The notes beneath the pieces are model-generated. The model had not been told where the DNA came from. It saw only the letters and a program-made list of their open reading frames with translations, and did no database searches. Made by a program: the position numbers and the translations under genes. From NCBI RefSeq assembly GCF_010731295.1, contig NZ_AP022579.1, positions 434,001-498,000 of the forward strand: a stretch of 64,000 nucleotides of DNA, given 5' to 3'. The stretch is from Mycolicibacterium boenickei (GTDB taxonomy: Bacteria > Actinomycetota > Actinomycetes > Mycobacteriales > Mycobacteriaceae). Positions 46,036 to 54,109 of this stretch are shown one piece after another. Position 1 is the stretch's first letter, and the number at the start of each line of letters is the position of its first letter.

Positions 46036-46275
46036 GTCACGCTGGAGTGGCTGTCAACCCCGACTGCCACTCCAGCGTTGCATTCGGCGGCGAACACAGT
46101 TGGTAGCCATCCCCGTCGTCACGCCAGCGCCACTCCCGACGTCGATAGCCACTCGGGCGTGACAGACCGAATGCCTCGGTCGGCTGACGCTAACCGCGAT
46201 AGCACAGTCCCGTCCCGCAGTCATCCGTCACGGCAGCGTGGCTGTGGACAACGAGTGTCACGCTGGCGCCTGTGG
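46036..46275. repeat. Cluster of short inverted repeats 5' of the DUF559-like gene
   Basis: At least six copies of a motif around GTCACGCTGGAGTGGCTGT, or its reverse complement AGCCACTCCAGCGTGAC, lie here: 46036-46052 (direct), 46066-46081 (inverted), 46118-46135 (variant), 46147-46163 (inverted), 46227-46245 (direct variant) and 46257-46275 (direct variant). The first two form a perfect 13-bp stem (46039-46051 with 46066-46078) and a 14-nt loop. There is no T-tract after it, so an ordinary terminator is not the best explanation. The cluster accounts for most of the gap from 46000 to 46321. Confidence 0.8.
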
Positions 46276-46321
46276 ATAACCGACGTGACGGATACGGCAT
46301 TGCGCTGCACACTTTCTCGCC

Positions 46322-47167
46322 ATGGGGGATCCATTCGTCGGCAGTGAGGCCGTGTGCAATGGCGAGCTGACTAAGAGCGCCCTACGCACCAGGTACACGC
46401 GAGTGTTCCGCGACGTCTACGTAAGCCCAGGCACCGAACTCACCCCGCTCATACGAGCCAAGGCCGGCTGGTTATGGTCTCGACGCCGCGGGATCGTGGC
46501 CGGAAACTCGGCAGCAGCTGTTCACGGTGCCAAGTGGGTAGACCTCGAAGCCCCGCTGGAGATGATCCACTCCAACCGCAATCCGCTTGCGGGACTACGA
46601 GTTCGGGCTGAGGCAATTGAAGATGATGAGATTGTTTGGGTCGACGGAGTACCGATCACCTCAGTGGCACGTACTGCGCTCGACATCGGGAGTTGGTATC
46701 CGCGCGCCGACGGAGTCGCAGCGCTCGACGCACTCTCACACGCCACCGACCTCAAAGCTGCCGACGTCGAGCTGCTGGTAGCGCGATACGCCCGTCGCCG
46801 TGGCATTCAACGCGCCCGCACGGCATTGGATTTGATGGACGGTGGCGGGCAATCTCCCCGGGAAACCTGGCTCCGGTTGATACTCATCGACGGAGGGCTC
46901 CCCCGTCCGCAAACACAGATCCCGGTTTTCGACGGCTCAGACGACCCCTTCGCCTATCTCGATATGGGTTGGGAGGACATCAAAGTCGCGGCTGAGTACG
47001 ACGGCGAAGAACACCGAGCCAGCAGCTGGCGATACAACTGGGATCTGCGACGGGCAGAGCGCATCCAGCGGCAGGGGTGGATCAACGTACGAGTCGCTGC
47101 CGGTGAACGCAGGGCGGACATTCTGCGCCGCGTCAATGCCGCGCGAGCCTCCCGAACATCACGCTAG
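46322..47167 (+). CDS. DUF559-type endonuclease-like protein with AbiEi-like N-terminal region
   Basis: 281 aa. The N-terminal half (GELTKSALRTRYTRVFRDVYVSPG and the later VPITSVARTALDIG) resembles the winged-helix/AbiEi-antitoxin-like module found in many actinobacterial proteins. The C-terminal part, from about residue 180, has SPRETWLRLIL, then YLDMGWEDIKVAAEYDGEEHR near 215-235, a DUF559/Vsr-like PD-(D/E)xK nuclease arrangement (Asp, Glu-x-Asp, then His/Arg). No partner toxin gene is adjacent. It interrupts the cholesterol block, and its last codons and stop lie inside a copy of the flanking repeat. The function is not known; a DNA-acting enzyme is the best inference. Confidence 0.75.
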   Translation: MGDPFVGSEAVCNGELTKSALRTRYTRVFRDVYVSPGTELTPLIRAKAGWLWSRRRGIVAGNSAAAVHGAKWVDLEAPLEMIHSNRNPLAGLRVRAEAIEDDEIVWVDGVPITSVARTALDIGSWYPRADGVAALDALSHATDLKAADVELLVARYARRRGIQRARTALDLMDGGGQSPRETWLRLILIDGGLPRPQTQIPVFDGSDDPFAYLDMGWEDIKVAAEYDGEEHRASSWRYNWDLRRAERIQRQGWINVRVAAGERRADILRRVNAARASRTSR

Positions 47168-47315
47168 CGTGGCTGTCGCGCTCGGCAGGCACTCTGGCGT
47201 GACAATGGGTGCTCGCCGGCAGCGGGGACCGCATCCCGAGCCACTCTGCCGTGACTGTGGACGACGACGGCCACGCTGGAGTGCCTACTGCGGCCTACAG
47301 CCACCCCAGCGTGAC
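47159..47315. repeat. Cluster of short inverted repeats 3' of the DUF559-like gene
   Basis: Five copies of the same motif as upstream: 47159-47177 (direct, spanning the gene's stop codon), 47187-47203 (inverted), 47239-47255 (inverted), 47270-47286 (direct, with ACGCTGGAGTG intact) and 47299-47315 (inverted, one mismatch from AGCCACTCCAGCGTGAC). Direct and inverted copies alternate, so 47159/47203 and 47270/47315 can each fold into a stem-loop. Confidence 0.8.
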
Positions 47316-47398
47316 GAAGCGCGACAAACAGTCCGCGGACATCCCGCAAACGAAGAACGCCCGCCGGGATCACCGACGGACGTTCATACGCAAGACAG

Positions 47399-48199
47399 CT
47401 ACATCCTCTTCCAGAGATCGTCCCCACCGGAATGACGCGGGGCCTCGGGTGCCACCGGAATCGGGCCGGGAGCCGGCTGGCTCGGGCTGGGCGCGGCTGC
47501 AGCAGGCGGCGCGGCCGCGGCGGGCGGAGCCGAATGCGTGACCGGAGGTGCCGAATGCGGAGCCGACGACGCAGCTCCACCGGAGCGGTCGGTCATCTGG
47601 CTCTCGCGGGCGTCGAGACCGGCTTCACGCCGGTCCTGGGCGGCATCGCGGTCGTTCTGCGCTGTCTCCCGATCGTCCTGCTGCTTGTCCCGCTCGTTGA
47701 GCTTGGCCTCGCGCTCTTCCTGCTGCTGTTGCGGGTTCGGGCCGCCGGGACCACCCGGGCCACCGGGCTGGCCGGCGCCGGGCGCACCGCCGTTCTCCGA
47801 GCCGCCGCCCTTGGCACCTTCCATGGCTTTCATCAACGGCTCCATGAGCGAGCCGAACTGACCGCCCATCTGGCCCGCCATCTGGGCCGGCGCACTGGCC
47901 ATCTGGCCCATCTGCCCCAGCTGACCCATCATCTGGCCGAGCTGGCCGACACCCTGCCCACCGGCCTCGTCGGCTTTCTCGTAGGCGCCCTGAGCGTCAG
48001 AAAGCTTGGCGTTGAACATGTTCTCTTTGGCCGACAGGGCCGTCACGTTCGTGGTCAGCGACGCCGCCAGAGTCGGCACGATGCCGGCGATGGTCATGCT
48101 CATGGCGTCTTCGCCGGCCTGGATCGTCGGCATGTCCGGCAACTCGATGCCGGCGGCGCTCCAGTTGAGCGCGCCAGGCGTCTGCATCGGTGAAGTCAT
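47399..48199 (-). CDS. Probable type VII secretion substrate, EspC/EspF-like, with charged Pro-rich tail
   Basis: 266 aa. A helical N-terminal segment (about residues 30-80) ends in GAYEKADEAG; Y73-x-x-x-D77 matches the YxxxD export signal of ESX substrates and looks like the end of EspF and EspC. After it come Gly/Gln/Met-rich repeats (GQLGQM), a Pro/Gly linker, a heptad-like charged stretch (EREAKLNERDKQQDDRE, about 165-205) likely to be coiled coil, and an Ala/Pro tail. It lies 21 bp downstream of the WxG-bearing gene; the two probably form an exported pair. In M. tuberculosis this place between Rv3538 and Rv3540c holds PPE63 instead. Confidence 0.7.
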   Translation of the reverse strand: MTSPMQTPGALNWSAAGIELPDMPTIQAGEDAMSMTIAGIVPTLAASLTTNVTALSAKENMFNAKLSDAQGAYEKADEAGGQGVGQLGQMMGQLGQMGQMASAPAQMAGQMGGQFGSLMEPLMKAMEGAKGGGSENGGAPGAGQPGGPGGPGGPNPQQQQEEREAKLNERDKQQDDRETAQNDRDAAQDRREAGLDARESQMTDRSGGAASSAPHSAPPVTHSAPPAAAAPPAAAAPSPSQPAPGPIPVAPEAPRHSGGDDLWKRM

Positions 48200-48220
48200 C
48201 GGTCCCCTCCTCGCGTCAGA

Positions 48221-49318
48221 TCACCAATCGTCATAGTCATCATCTCCGTCGCCCAACTCGTGTTCCAACGGAGCCGGGACGGCCAGTCCGGTCGTCGTCC
48301 CGCCACCGCCACCGGCGCGCTGCCCGCCGCCCATCATGCCCATGCCACCGCCCATGCCGCCCGCCGCGTTGGCGGCCGCGACCGGCGCGACGCCGCCGAC
48401 CACAGCGGCGCTGGCACCGGGGTCGACCGAGACCGGTGCGGTATTGCCGCCGACAAGTTTCGACAGCAGCGGCGTCTGCGGGCTGCCACCACCCGAGCCG
48501 CCGGGCAACCCCGCCGCCTTGACCAGACCCGCGCCACTGCTCGGCCCAGACCCGCCGGCCAGCGGATGATTCGAGAACGCCGAGAAGGGGCTGGGCCCAC
48601 CGCCGGTGCCCTTACCGCCGGACCCCAGCATCTGGGTGAGCTGCTGTAGCGGCTGCGACAGCTGCTGCAGAGGCTGGGAGAGCTGCTGAGGGATCTGCCC
48701 GAGCATCTGCGGGATCTGGCCCAGCATCTGGGGGAGCTGGCTGATCATCTGCAGCATCTGTTCGCTGCCCTTTTGGGCCGCTTGCGTCGCCTGAGCCGTG
48801 GGAGGAGTGCCGACCTGCGGAAGGTTGGCGATGGTGCCCAAGCTGCTGGCCATCTCGCTGCTGGCAGCCGAAACCGTCGCGATGTTCTGGGAGAGCCCCA
48901 TCTTGATCCGGCTCTCGATCAGCTCCTGCTTGTTGCTGAACGGCAACGCCTGCAGGGCCATGACCTCCTGCTGGACCTCTTCCGCGGCCGCGTTGAGTGT
49001 GGTCTTGGTCTGCACCACGGCAGCCGCCATGGTGGTCAGCGCGGTGGCGATGGCCTGCGCCTGAGCCGCATTCGCCTCGTGGCCGGCGATCATCGTGGTG
49101 GCCTCGCCCGAGGCGGCCACCGAGGCACCGCCCTGCCATTCGCCGGTCAGCTTGGAGAGCTGACTGGTCTGCTGAGGAACGACGGAGCCGCTGATCTTGG
49201 TCCCGACCTTGGTATACGACGCCGCGGCCGCGGTCAGCTGGTCCTCATCGACATTCGGCCAAGCCGGTCCCTGCAACGTCTGCGACCCGTACGGGCTGCT
49301 GTCGCGCGGCATCCCCAT
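48221..49318 (-). CDS. Probable type VII secretion substrate, PPE/EspB-like WxG protein
   Basis: 365 aa. The N-terminal ~170 residues are helical with WQG (W61, G63) at a turn, as in WxG/PPE-type ESX substrates. A Met/Gln/Leu/Pro-rich repeat (QMLGQIPQ, QPLQQLSQ) occupies about 195-235, then a Gly/Ser/Pro-rich segment, and the end is strongly acidic (GDGDDDYDDW). The gene is 75 bp downstream of ltp2 on the same strand and 21 bp before the YxxxD protein. The pairing of WxG and YxxxD proteins suggests a heterodimer exported by an ESX system encoded elsewhere. A MGMP start allows either of two Met codons. Confidence 0.7.
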   Translation of the reverse strand: MGMPRDSSPYGSQTLQGPAWPNVDEDQLTAAAASYTKVGTKISGSVVPQQTSQLSKLTGEWQGGASVAASGEATTMIAGHEANAAQAQAIATALTTMAAAVVQTKTTLNAAAEEVQQEVMALQALPFSNKQELIESRIKMGLSQNIATVSAASSEMASSLGTIANLPQVGTPPTAQATQAAQKGSEQMLQMISQLPQMLGQIPQMLGQIPQQLSQPLQQLSQPLQQLTQMLGSGGKGTGGGPSPFSAFSNHPLAGGSGPSSGAGLVKAAGLPGGSGGGSPQTPLLSKLVGGNTAPVSVDPGASAAVVGGVAPVAAANAAGGMGGGMGMMGGGQRAGGGGGTTTGLAVPAPLEHELGDGDDDYDDW

Positions 49319-49393
49319 GCCACGGCCCCCTTCTACGCGTGATGCACATCCGGAGCAAACATTACCGTGCCGATCGAGGGTGGTGATGCACCT

Positions 49394-50551
49394 TTATCCG
49401 AGGATCAATCCGGAAGTCGGAACCCCGGTTCCCGCGGTGACCAGCACGTGCTCGACATTGTCGACCTGATTGACCGAGGTGCCCCGCAACTGGCGCACGC
49501 CCTCGGCAATGCCGTTCATGCCATGGATGTAGGCCTCGCCCAGCTGACCACCGTGGGTGTTGATCGGCAGCCGGCCGCCGAGCTCGATGGCGCCGCCGGC
49601 AATGAAGTCCTTGGCCTCGCCCTTACCGCAGAAGCCGAGCTCCTCGAGCTGGATCAGCGTGTACGGCGTGAAGTGGTCGTAGAGGATCGCGGTCTGGATG
49701 TCGTCCGGCGACAGTCCGCTCTGCTCCCAGAGCTGACGGCCGACCAGACCCATCTCGGGCAGGCCGAGCTCGTCGCGGTAGTACGAGTACATGGTGAACT
49801 GGTCGGTGCCCGCGCCCTGGGCCGCGGCCTCGATGATCGCCGGCCGGTGCTTGAGATCCTTGGCCCGCTCGGGCGTGGTGACGACGATGGCCACGCCGCC
49901 GTCGCTCTCCTGGCAGCAGTCCAGCAGGCGCAGCGGTTCGGCGATCCACCGCGAGTTCTGATGATCCTCGATGGTGATCGGCTTGCCGTAGAAGAACGCC
50001 TTCGGGTTGGTCGCGGCGTGCTTGCGGTCGGCCACCGAGACCGCACCGAAATCGGCACTCGTGGCGCCGTATTCGTGCATATAGCGCTGGGCGATCATCG
50101 CCACCGACGCGGCCGGGGTGCTGAGGCCGTGCGGGTAGGACCAGCTGTACTCGACACCGCGCGAATCGGCGTTGACGGTCAGGCCGGTCATCACCTGACC
50201 GAACCGGAACTCCGAGCGCTCATTGAATGCCCGGTATGCCACAACGACTTCCGCGACACCGGTGGCGACGGCGAGGGCGGCCTGCTGAACGGTCGCGGCC
50301 GCGGCGCCGCCGCCGTAGCCGATCTGGCTGAAGAACTTCAGGTCCCCGATCCCGGTGGACCGGGCCACGGCGGTCTCCAGGTTGGAGTCCATCGTGAAGG
50401 TCACCAGGCCGTCGACGTCCGAAGGCGCCAGACCCGCGTCGTCCAGCGCGTCGAGCACGGCCTCGGCGGCCAGCCTCAGCTCACTGCGACCGGAATTCTT
50501 GGAGAAGTCGGTGGCGCCGATACCGGCGATGGCAGCCTTGCCGGAGAGCAT
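49394..50551 (-). CDS. ltp2: Thiolase-like aldolase Ltp2 (steroid side-chain retro-aldolase)
   Basis: 385 aa, thiolase fold without the usual thiolase nucleophile context. Segments such as GIGATDFSKNSGRSE at the start, YDHFTPYTLIQLEELGFCG and the late NTHGGQLGEAYIHGMNG match the SCP-x/Ltp2 family. With the DUF35 domain of ChsH2 it cleaves the C17 side-chain intermediate, releasing propionyl-CoA and the steroid nucleus. Its ATG overlaps the chsH1 stop by one base (TGATG). Confidence 0.95.
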   Translation of the reverse strand: MLSGKAAIAGIGATDFSKNSGRSELRLAAEAVLDALDDAGLAPSDVDGLVTFTMDSNLETAVARSTGIGDLKFFSQIGYGGGAAAATVQQAALAVATGVAEVVVAYRAFNERSEFRFGQVMTGLTVNADSRGVEYSWSYPHGLSTPAASVAMIAQRYMHEYGATSADFGAVSVADRKHAATNPKAFFYGKPITIEDHQNSRWIAEPLRLLDCCQESDGGVAIVVTTPERAKDLKHRPAIIEAAAQGAGTDQFTMYSYYRDELGLPEMGLVGRQLWEQSGLSPDDIQTAILYDHFTPYTLIQLEELGFCGKGEAKDFIAGGAIELGGRLPINTHGGQLGEAYIHGMNGIAEGVRQLRGTSVNQVDNVEHVLVTAGTGVPTSGLILG

Positions 50552-50952
50552 CAGTTGTCCCCCAAAGTCAGTGTGGCAGTGGCGATGACGTGATCACCGA
50601 GGCTATTGGAACCGGTCACCTTGACCGTTACGACACCGTCTTCGATCGCGGTCACCTCACCGCGGAAGGTGACGGTGTCATACGCATACCACGGCACGCC
50701 GAGACGCAGCCCGATCGAACGGATCCGCGACGACGGCCCGGCCCAGTCGGTGAGGTACCGCTGCACCAGACCGGTGTCGGTCAGGATGTTGACGAAGATG
50801 TCCTTGGACCCCTTGGCCTGCGCCTTGTCCCGGTCGTGGTGCACGTCCTGGTAATCGCGCGTCGCGATGGCCGTGGACACGATGAACGTCGGGTCACCGT
50901 AGAAGGCCAGCTCGGGCAGCTTGGTGCCGACGGTGGCGACGGGGGCGCTCAC
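50551..50952 (-). CDS. chsH1: MaoC-like enoyl-CoA hydratase subunit ChsH1
   Basis: 133 aa, a hotdog fold with the hydratase motif RDYQDVHHDRDKA near residue 35. It forms a heteromer with ChsH2 that hydrates the 17(20)-ene CoA intermediate of the shortened cholesterol side chain. The frame is open to 50982, but the GTG at 50952 overlaps the chsH2 stop by 4 bp (GTGA) and gives the family's normal length, so I chose it. Confidence 0.94.
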   Translation of the reverse strand: MSAPVATVGTKLPELAFYGDPTFIVSTAIATRDYQDVHHDRDKAQAKGSKDIFVNILTDTGLVQRYLTDWAGPSSRIRSIGLRLGVPWYAYDTVTFRGEVTAIEDGVVTVKVTGSNSLGDHVIATATLTLGDN

Positions 50953-51899
50953 TTGGCCGGCTCCCATGCGTAGAGGGTCCACGCCGGGCTGACATCACTG
51001 TCCGGGAAGTCGATAAACGTTGCGCGCACGGGCATTCCGATCTGCACCTTGTCGGTGTCCACATTGCGCAGCTCACCGAGCATGCGCACGCCTTCTTCGA
51101 GTTCCACAAGCGCGATGACGAACGGCAGGGTACGCCCGGGCACCTTCGGTGCGTGGTGCACGACGTAGCTGAACACGGTGCCGTTGCCGGAGGCGACGAC
51201 GTAATCGGCCGGGGCATCTTTGTCGGCCCACACGGCAGGCACCGGCGGGTGCTGCAGCGAACCGTCCGGACGCTTCTGGATGCGCAGCTCGTGTGCGTTC
51301 ACACCGTCCCAGAAGAACTGGGTGTCCCGCGACGACGAGGGGCGCATCAACTTGTCCGGGTCGAGATCCTCGGGAACAGCCGGTTTGCTGTCCTCACGAG
51401 GCTTGAACTTCATGATGCGCCAGTTCATTTCGGCGACGGTCTCATCGTCACCGGTGGCCCAGGTGATGAGCTGGTTGATGAAGTAGCTCTCCCCCAGCGC
51501 GGTCTGCTTGGGACCCACCACGTCGGTGATCTCGGCGTGGATGGTGACCTCTTCACCCGGTTGCAGGTACCGGTGATAGGTCTGCTCGCAGTTGGTGGCG
51601 ACCACACCGACAAAACCGGCATCGTCGAAGAGCTTCATCATCTTCGACAGTGGATCGTCATCCGAGCGGCCTTGCCCGAGTCCACCCATCGTCCACACCT
51701 GGATCATCGCCGGCGGCGCGACAATGCCCGGATGCCCAGCGGCCTTTGCGGCCTCGTGGTCAACGTAGATGGGGTTCTTGTCGCCGATGGCGTCGACCCA
51801 GTGGTGAATCATCGGCTGATTCACCGGATCCCGACCGGTCCGCGGCTCGCTCTTGCCCGCCGCCTTGATCTGGTCGATGCCGGCCTGCAGATCGCTCAT
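50949..51899 (-). CDS. chsH2: Steroid enoyl-CoA hydratase/DUF35 subunit ChsH2
   Basis: 316 aa. The N-terminal MaoC-like half begins MSDLQAGIDQIKAAGKSEPR and includes NPIYVDHEAAKA and GIVAPPAMIQVW; the C-terminal half is a DUF35 OB-fold (HELRIQKRPDG, HPPVPAVW, RATFIDFPD). The MaoC part works with ChsH1 and the DUF35 part with Ltp2. The longer frame to 52013 reads through the end of fadE29; the ATG at 51899 overlaps the fadE29 stop by 4 bp and is the true start. Confidence 0.95.
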   Translation of the reverse strand: MSDLQAGIDQIKAAGKSEPRTGRDPVNQPMIHHWVDAIGDKNPIYVDHEAAKAAGHPGIVAPPAMIQVWTMGGLGQGRSDDDPLSKMMKLFDDAGFVGVVATNCEQTYHRYLQPGEEVTIHAEITDVVGPKQTALGESYFINQLITWATGDDETVAEMNWRIMKFKPREDSKPAVPEDLDPDKLMRPSSSRDTQFFWDGVNAHELRIQKRPDGSLQHPPVPAVWADKDAPADYVVASGNGTVFSYVVHHAPKVPGRTLPFVIALVELEEGVRMLGELRNVDTDKVQIGMPVRATFIDFPDSDVSPAWTLYAWEPAK

Positions 51900-53059
51900 C
51901 GGGTCACCCTCGGCACCCGCAGGCCCGACGCCGCGATCATCTCGCGCATGACCTCGTTGACGCCACCGCCGAAGGTGATCACCAGGTTGCGCTTGGTCAT
52001 CTTGTCGAGCCACACCAGCAGTTCGGCTGTTTCCGGATCGGCCGGATTGCCGTAACCGCCGACGATCTCTTCGGCCAACCGGCCGACTTCCTGCAACCGT
52101 TCGGTGGAGAACACCTTGGTGGCAGCGGCGTCGGCCACGGCGATGGTCTCGCCGGAGGCCGCGACCTGCCAGTTCAGCAGCTCGTTGATCCGCCAGATCG
52201 ACTTGATCTGCCCCAGAAGGCGTTTCACGGCATCAAGCTCGATCGGGGTGACACCGTCCGAACCGGGCTTCGACGCCCAGGTGTGCACCTGGTCGTAGAT
52301 GCCGGCGATCCGGCCGGCCGGCCCGAGGCCGACCCGCTCGTGGTTGAGCTGGGTGGTGATGAGCTTCCAGCCGCCGTTCTCCTCACCGACGAGCATGTCG
52401 GCGGGCACCCGCACATCGTTGTAGTACGTCGCGTTGGTGTGGTGCGCCCCGTCCGACAGGATGATCGGGGTCCAGGAGTAGCCGGGATCCTTCGTGTCGA
52501 CGATCAGGATCGAGATGCCCTTGTGCTTGGCCGCGGTCGGATCGGTACGGCAGGCCAGCCAGATGTAGTCGGCGTCGTGTGCACCGGTGGTCCACATCTT
52601 CTGGCCGTTGACGATGTATTCGTCGCCGTGCCGCACCGCGGTGGTCCGCAGCGACGCCAGGTCGGTGCCTGCGTCGGGCTCGGAGTAGCCGATGGCGAAA
52701 TGCACTTCACCGGCTAGAATTCCGGGCAGGAACTTCTTCTTCTGTTCCTCGGTACCCAGCGCCTGCAGGGTCGGGCCGACCGTCTGCAGCGTGACCATCG
52801 GCAGCGGGATGTCGGCCCGGTTCGCCTCGTTGATGAAGATCTGCTGCTCGACCGGACCGAAGCCCAGGCCGCCGTACTCCTTGGGCCAGCCGACACCGAG
52901 CTTGCCGTCACTGCCCATGCGCTTGATCACCGCACGGTAGGCCTCGTTGTGCCGGTCGGACTCCATCGCCGCAGCCTCTTCGGGCGTGATGAGAGTCGAG
53001 AAGTATTCGCGCAGTTCGGCTTGCAGCGCGCGCTGCTCCGGGGTCAGGTCGATGAACAT
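51896..53059 (-). CDS. fadE29: Acyl-CoA dehydrogenase FadE29 (ChsE2)
   Basis: 387 aa from MFIDLTPEQRALQAEL, exactly the length I recall for FadE29. It has acyl-CoA dehydrogenase signatures: FAIGYSEPDAGTDLASL near 130 and YIVNGQKMWTTGAHDADY. With FadE28 it forms the heterotetramer that desaturates the 3-oxo-pregnene-20-carboxyl-CoA side chain. The ATG at 53059 shares one base with the fadE28 stop (TAATG); the frame beyond it runs antisense-like through fadE28 and was not used. Confidence 0.95.
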   Translation of the reverse strand: MFIDLTPEQRALQAELREYFSTLITPEEAAAMESDRHNEAYRAVIKRMGSDGKLGVGWPKEYGGLGFGPVEQQIFINEANRADIPLPMVTLQTVGPTLQALGTEEQKKKFLPGILAGEVHFAIGYSEPDAGTDLASLRTTAVRHGDEYIVNGQKMWTTGAHDADYIWLACRTDPTAAKHKGISILIVDTKDPGYSWTPIILSDGAHHTNATYYNDVRVPADMLVGEENGGWKLITTQLNHERVGLGPAGRIAGIYDQVHTWASKPGSDGVTPIELDAVKRLLGQIKSIWRINELLNWQVAASGETIAVADAAATKVFSTERLQEVGRLAEEIVGGYGNPADPETAELLVWLDKMTKRNLVITFGGGVNEVMREMIAASGLRVPRVTR

Positions 53060-54063
53060 TACGCTCCCACCAAATCGAGGCGATGCGCTTGCCCGCCCAG
53101 CAGTCGGGTCAGATCCTTGATCGAGGAGTAGTAGCGGTCCATCGGGTAGGTGATGTCCATACCCATACCGCCGTGCAGGTGATGGCACAGCCGCATGGCC
53201 GGCGCCGCCTGAGAGGTGAGCCAGTAGCCCAGGATGTTGAGATCCTCGTCGGCGTCAAGGCCCTCGGACAGCCGCCACAGTGCCGACGTGGACACCAGCG
53301 AGATCGTCCGCGAGGCGATGTAGACCTCGGACAGCTGTGCGGCCACGGTCTGGAACGTCGACAGCGGGCGACCGAACTGCTCACGAGTGGCGACGTAGTC
53401 GGCGGTCAACCGCAGTGCCCCGGCCACCAGCCCGGCCGCGAACGCACCGGTAACGGCCAGCGCCAGCTGGTTGACCCGGTGCGCACTCGCACCGTCGAGC
53501 ACGTCCGCGGCGTCGACCGCGACGTCGGCGAAGGTGACCACGTATTCGTCGGATCCGTTGGACGTCGGGGTCTTGGTGACGGTCACGCCGTCGGCCGCCG
53601 GTGAGACCACAACCACGGCGTTGTCCGCGGTGACCACCAGCCACTTCGCCGACTCGGCGTAGGGCACACCGACTTTGGTGCCGTTGAGCTTGCCGTCCGC
53701 GAAGTTCACGGCGGGCTGCTCCGGCAGCGACTGACCGGGCTCGTTGAGCGCCGCCGAGAGCACCGCGCCCGTCGCCACACCGGAGAGGTACCGGTCCTGC
53801 TGAGCATCGGAGGCCAGGTCGAGCAGCGACACCAGACCGAGGCCGACGGTGGCCAGCGCCGGGCCGGTGGTGCCGTGCCGACCGATCTCGGTCAGCGCGG
53901 TCGACAGCTCGGGCAGACCCAGTCCGTCACCGCCGAGTCGTTCCGGCACTCCCAGCGCCGCGACTCCACCGGAAACCAGTGCATCCCAGGTGTTGTCGCG
54001 TTCCAGAACAGAGGTCACCACGTCGGCGACAGCCTGCTGTTCCGGGTTCGGTGTGAAATCCAC
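53059..54063 (-). CDS. fadE28: Acyl-CoA dehydrogenase FadE28 (ChsE1)
   Basis: 334 aa, the shorter partner of FadE29. It has AALGVPERLGGDGLGL, REQFGRPLSTFQ and a C-terminal HHLHGGMGMDITYPMDRYY, the usual acyl-CoA dehydrogenase end. The start is a GTG at 54063 with a strong AAGGAGG site 6 nt upstream, giving MDFTPNPEQQAV; the frame is open further but lacks such support. It follows cyp125 by 46 bp in the same operon. Confidence 0.95.
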   Translation of the reverse strand: MDFTPNPEQQAVADVVTSVLERDNTWDALVSGGVAALGVPERLGGDGLGLPELSTALTEIGRHGTTGPALATVGLGLVSLLDLASDAQQDRYLSGVATGAVLSAALNEPGQSLPEQPAVNFADGKLNGTKVGVPYAESAKWLVVTADNAVVVVSPAADGVTVTKTPTSNGSDEYVVTFADVAVDAADVLDGASAHRVNQLALAVTGAFAAGLVAGALRLTADYVATREQFGRPLSTFQTVAAQLSEVYIASRTISLVSTSALWRLSEGLDADEDLNILGYWLTSQAAPAMRLCHHLHGGMGMDITYPMDRYYSSIKDLTRLLGGQAHRLDLVGA

Positions 54064-54069
54064 CCGAAT

Positions 54070-54076
54070 CCTCCTT
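54070..54076 (-). promoter_or_regulatory. Ribosome binding site fixing the fadE28 GTG start
   Basis: AAGGAGG on the minus strand, 6 nt before the GTG at 54063, is close to an ideal Shine-Dalgarno sequence. Confidence 0.75.
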
Positions 54077-54109
54077 GAATCCGTCGAAGGCCTCAGTAGG
54101 TCAGTGTGC

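Noticed and set aside
46036..46078. Intrinsic terminator after the MaoC gene
   Set aside because: The 13-bp stem has no T-tract, and the same sequence recurs several times on both sides of the next gene, so a repeat element is the better reading.
46036..47315. CRISPR array
   Set aside because: The repeats are short, imperfect, alternate in orientation, flank a gene and have irregular spacing; no cas gene is present.
47399..49318. Orthologue of PPE63 (Rv3539)
   Set aside because: Position is similar but the strand is opposite and neither protein has the PPE N-terminal signature; only the WxG and YxxxD features are shared with ESX substrates in general.
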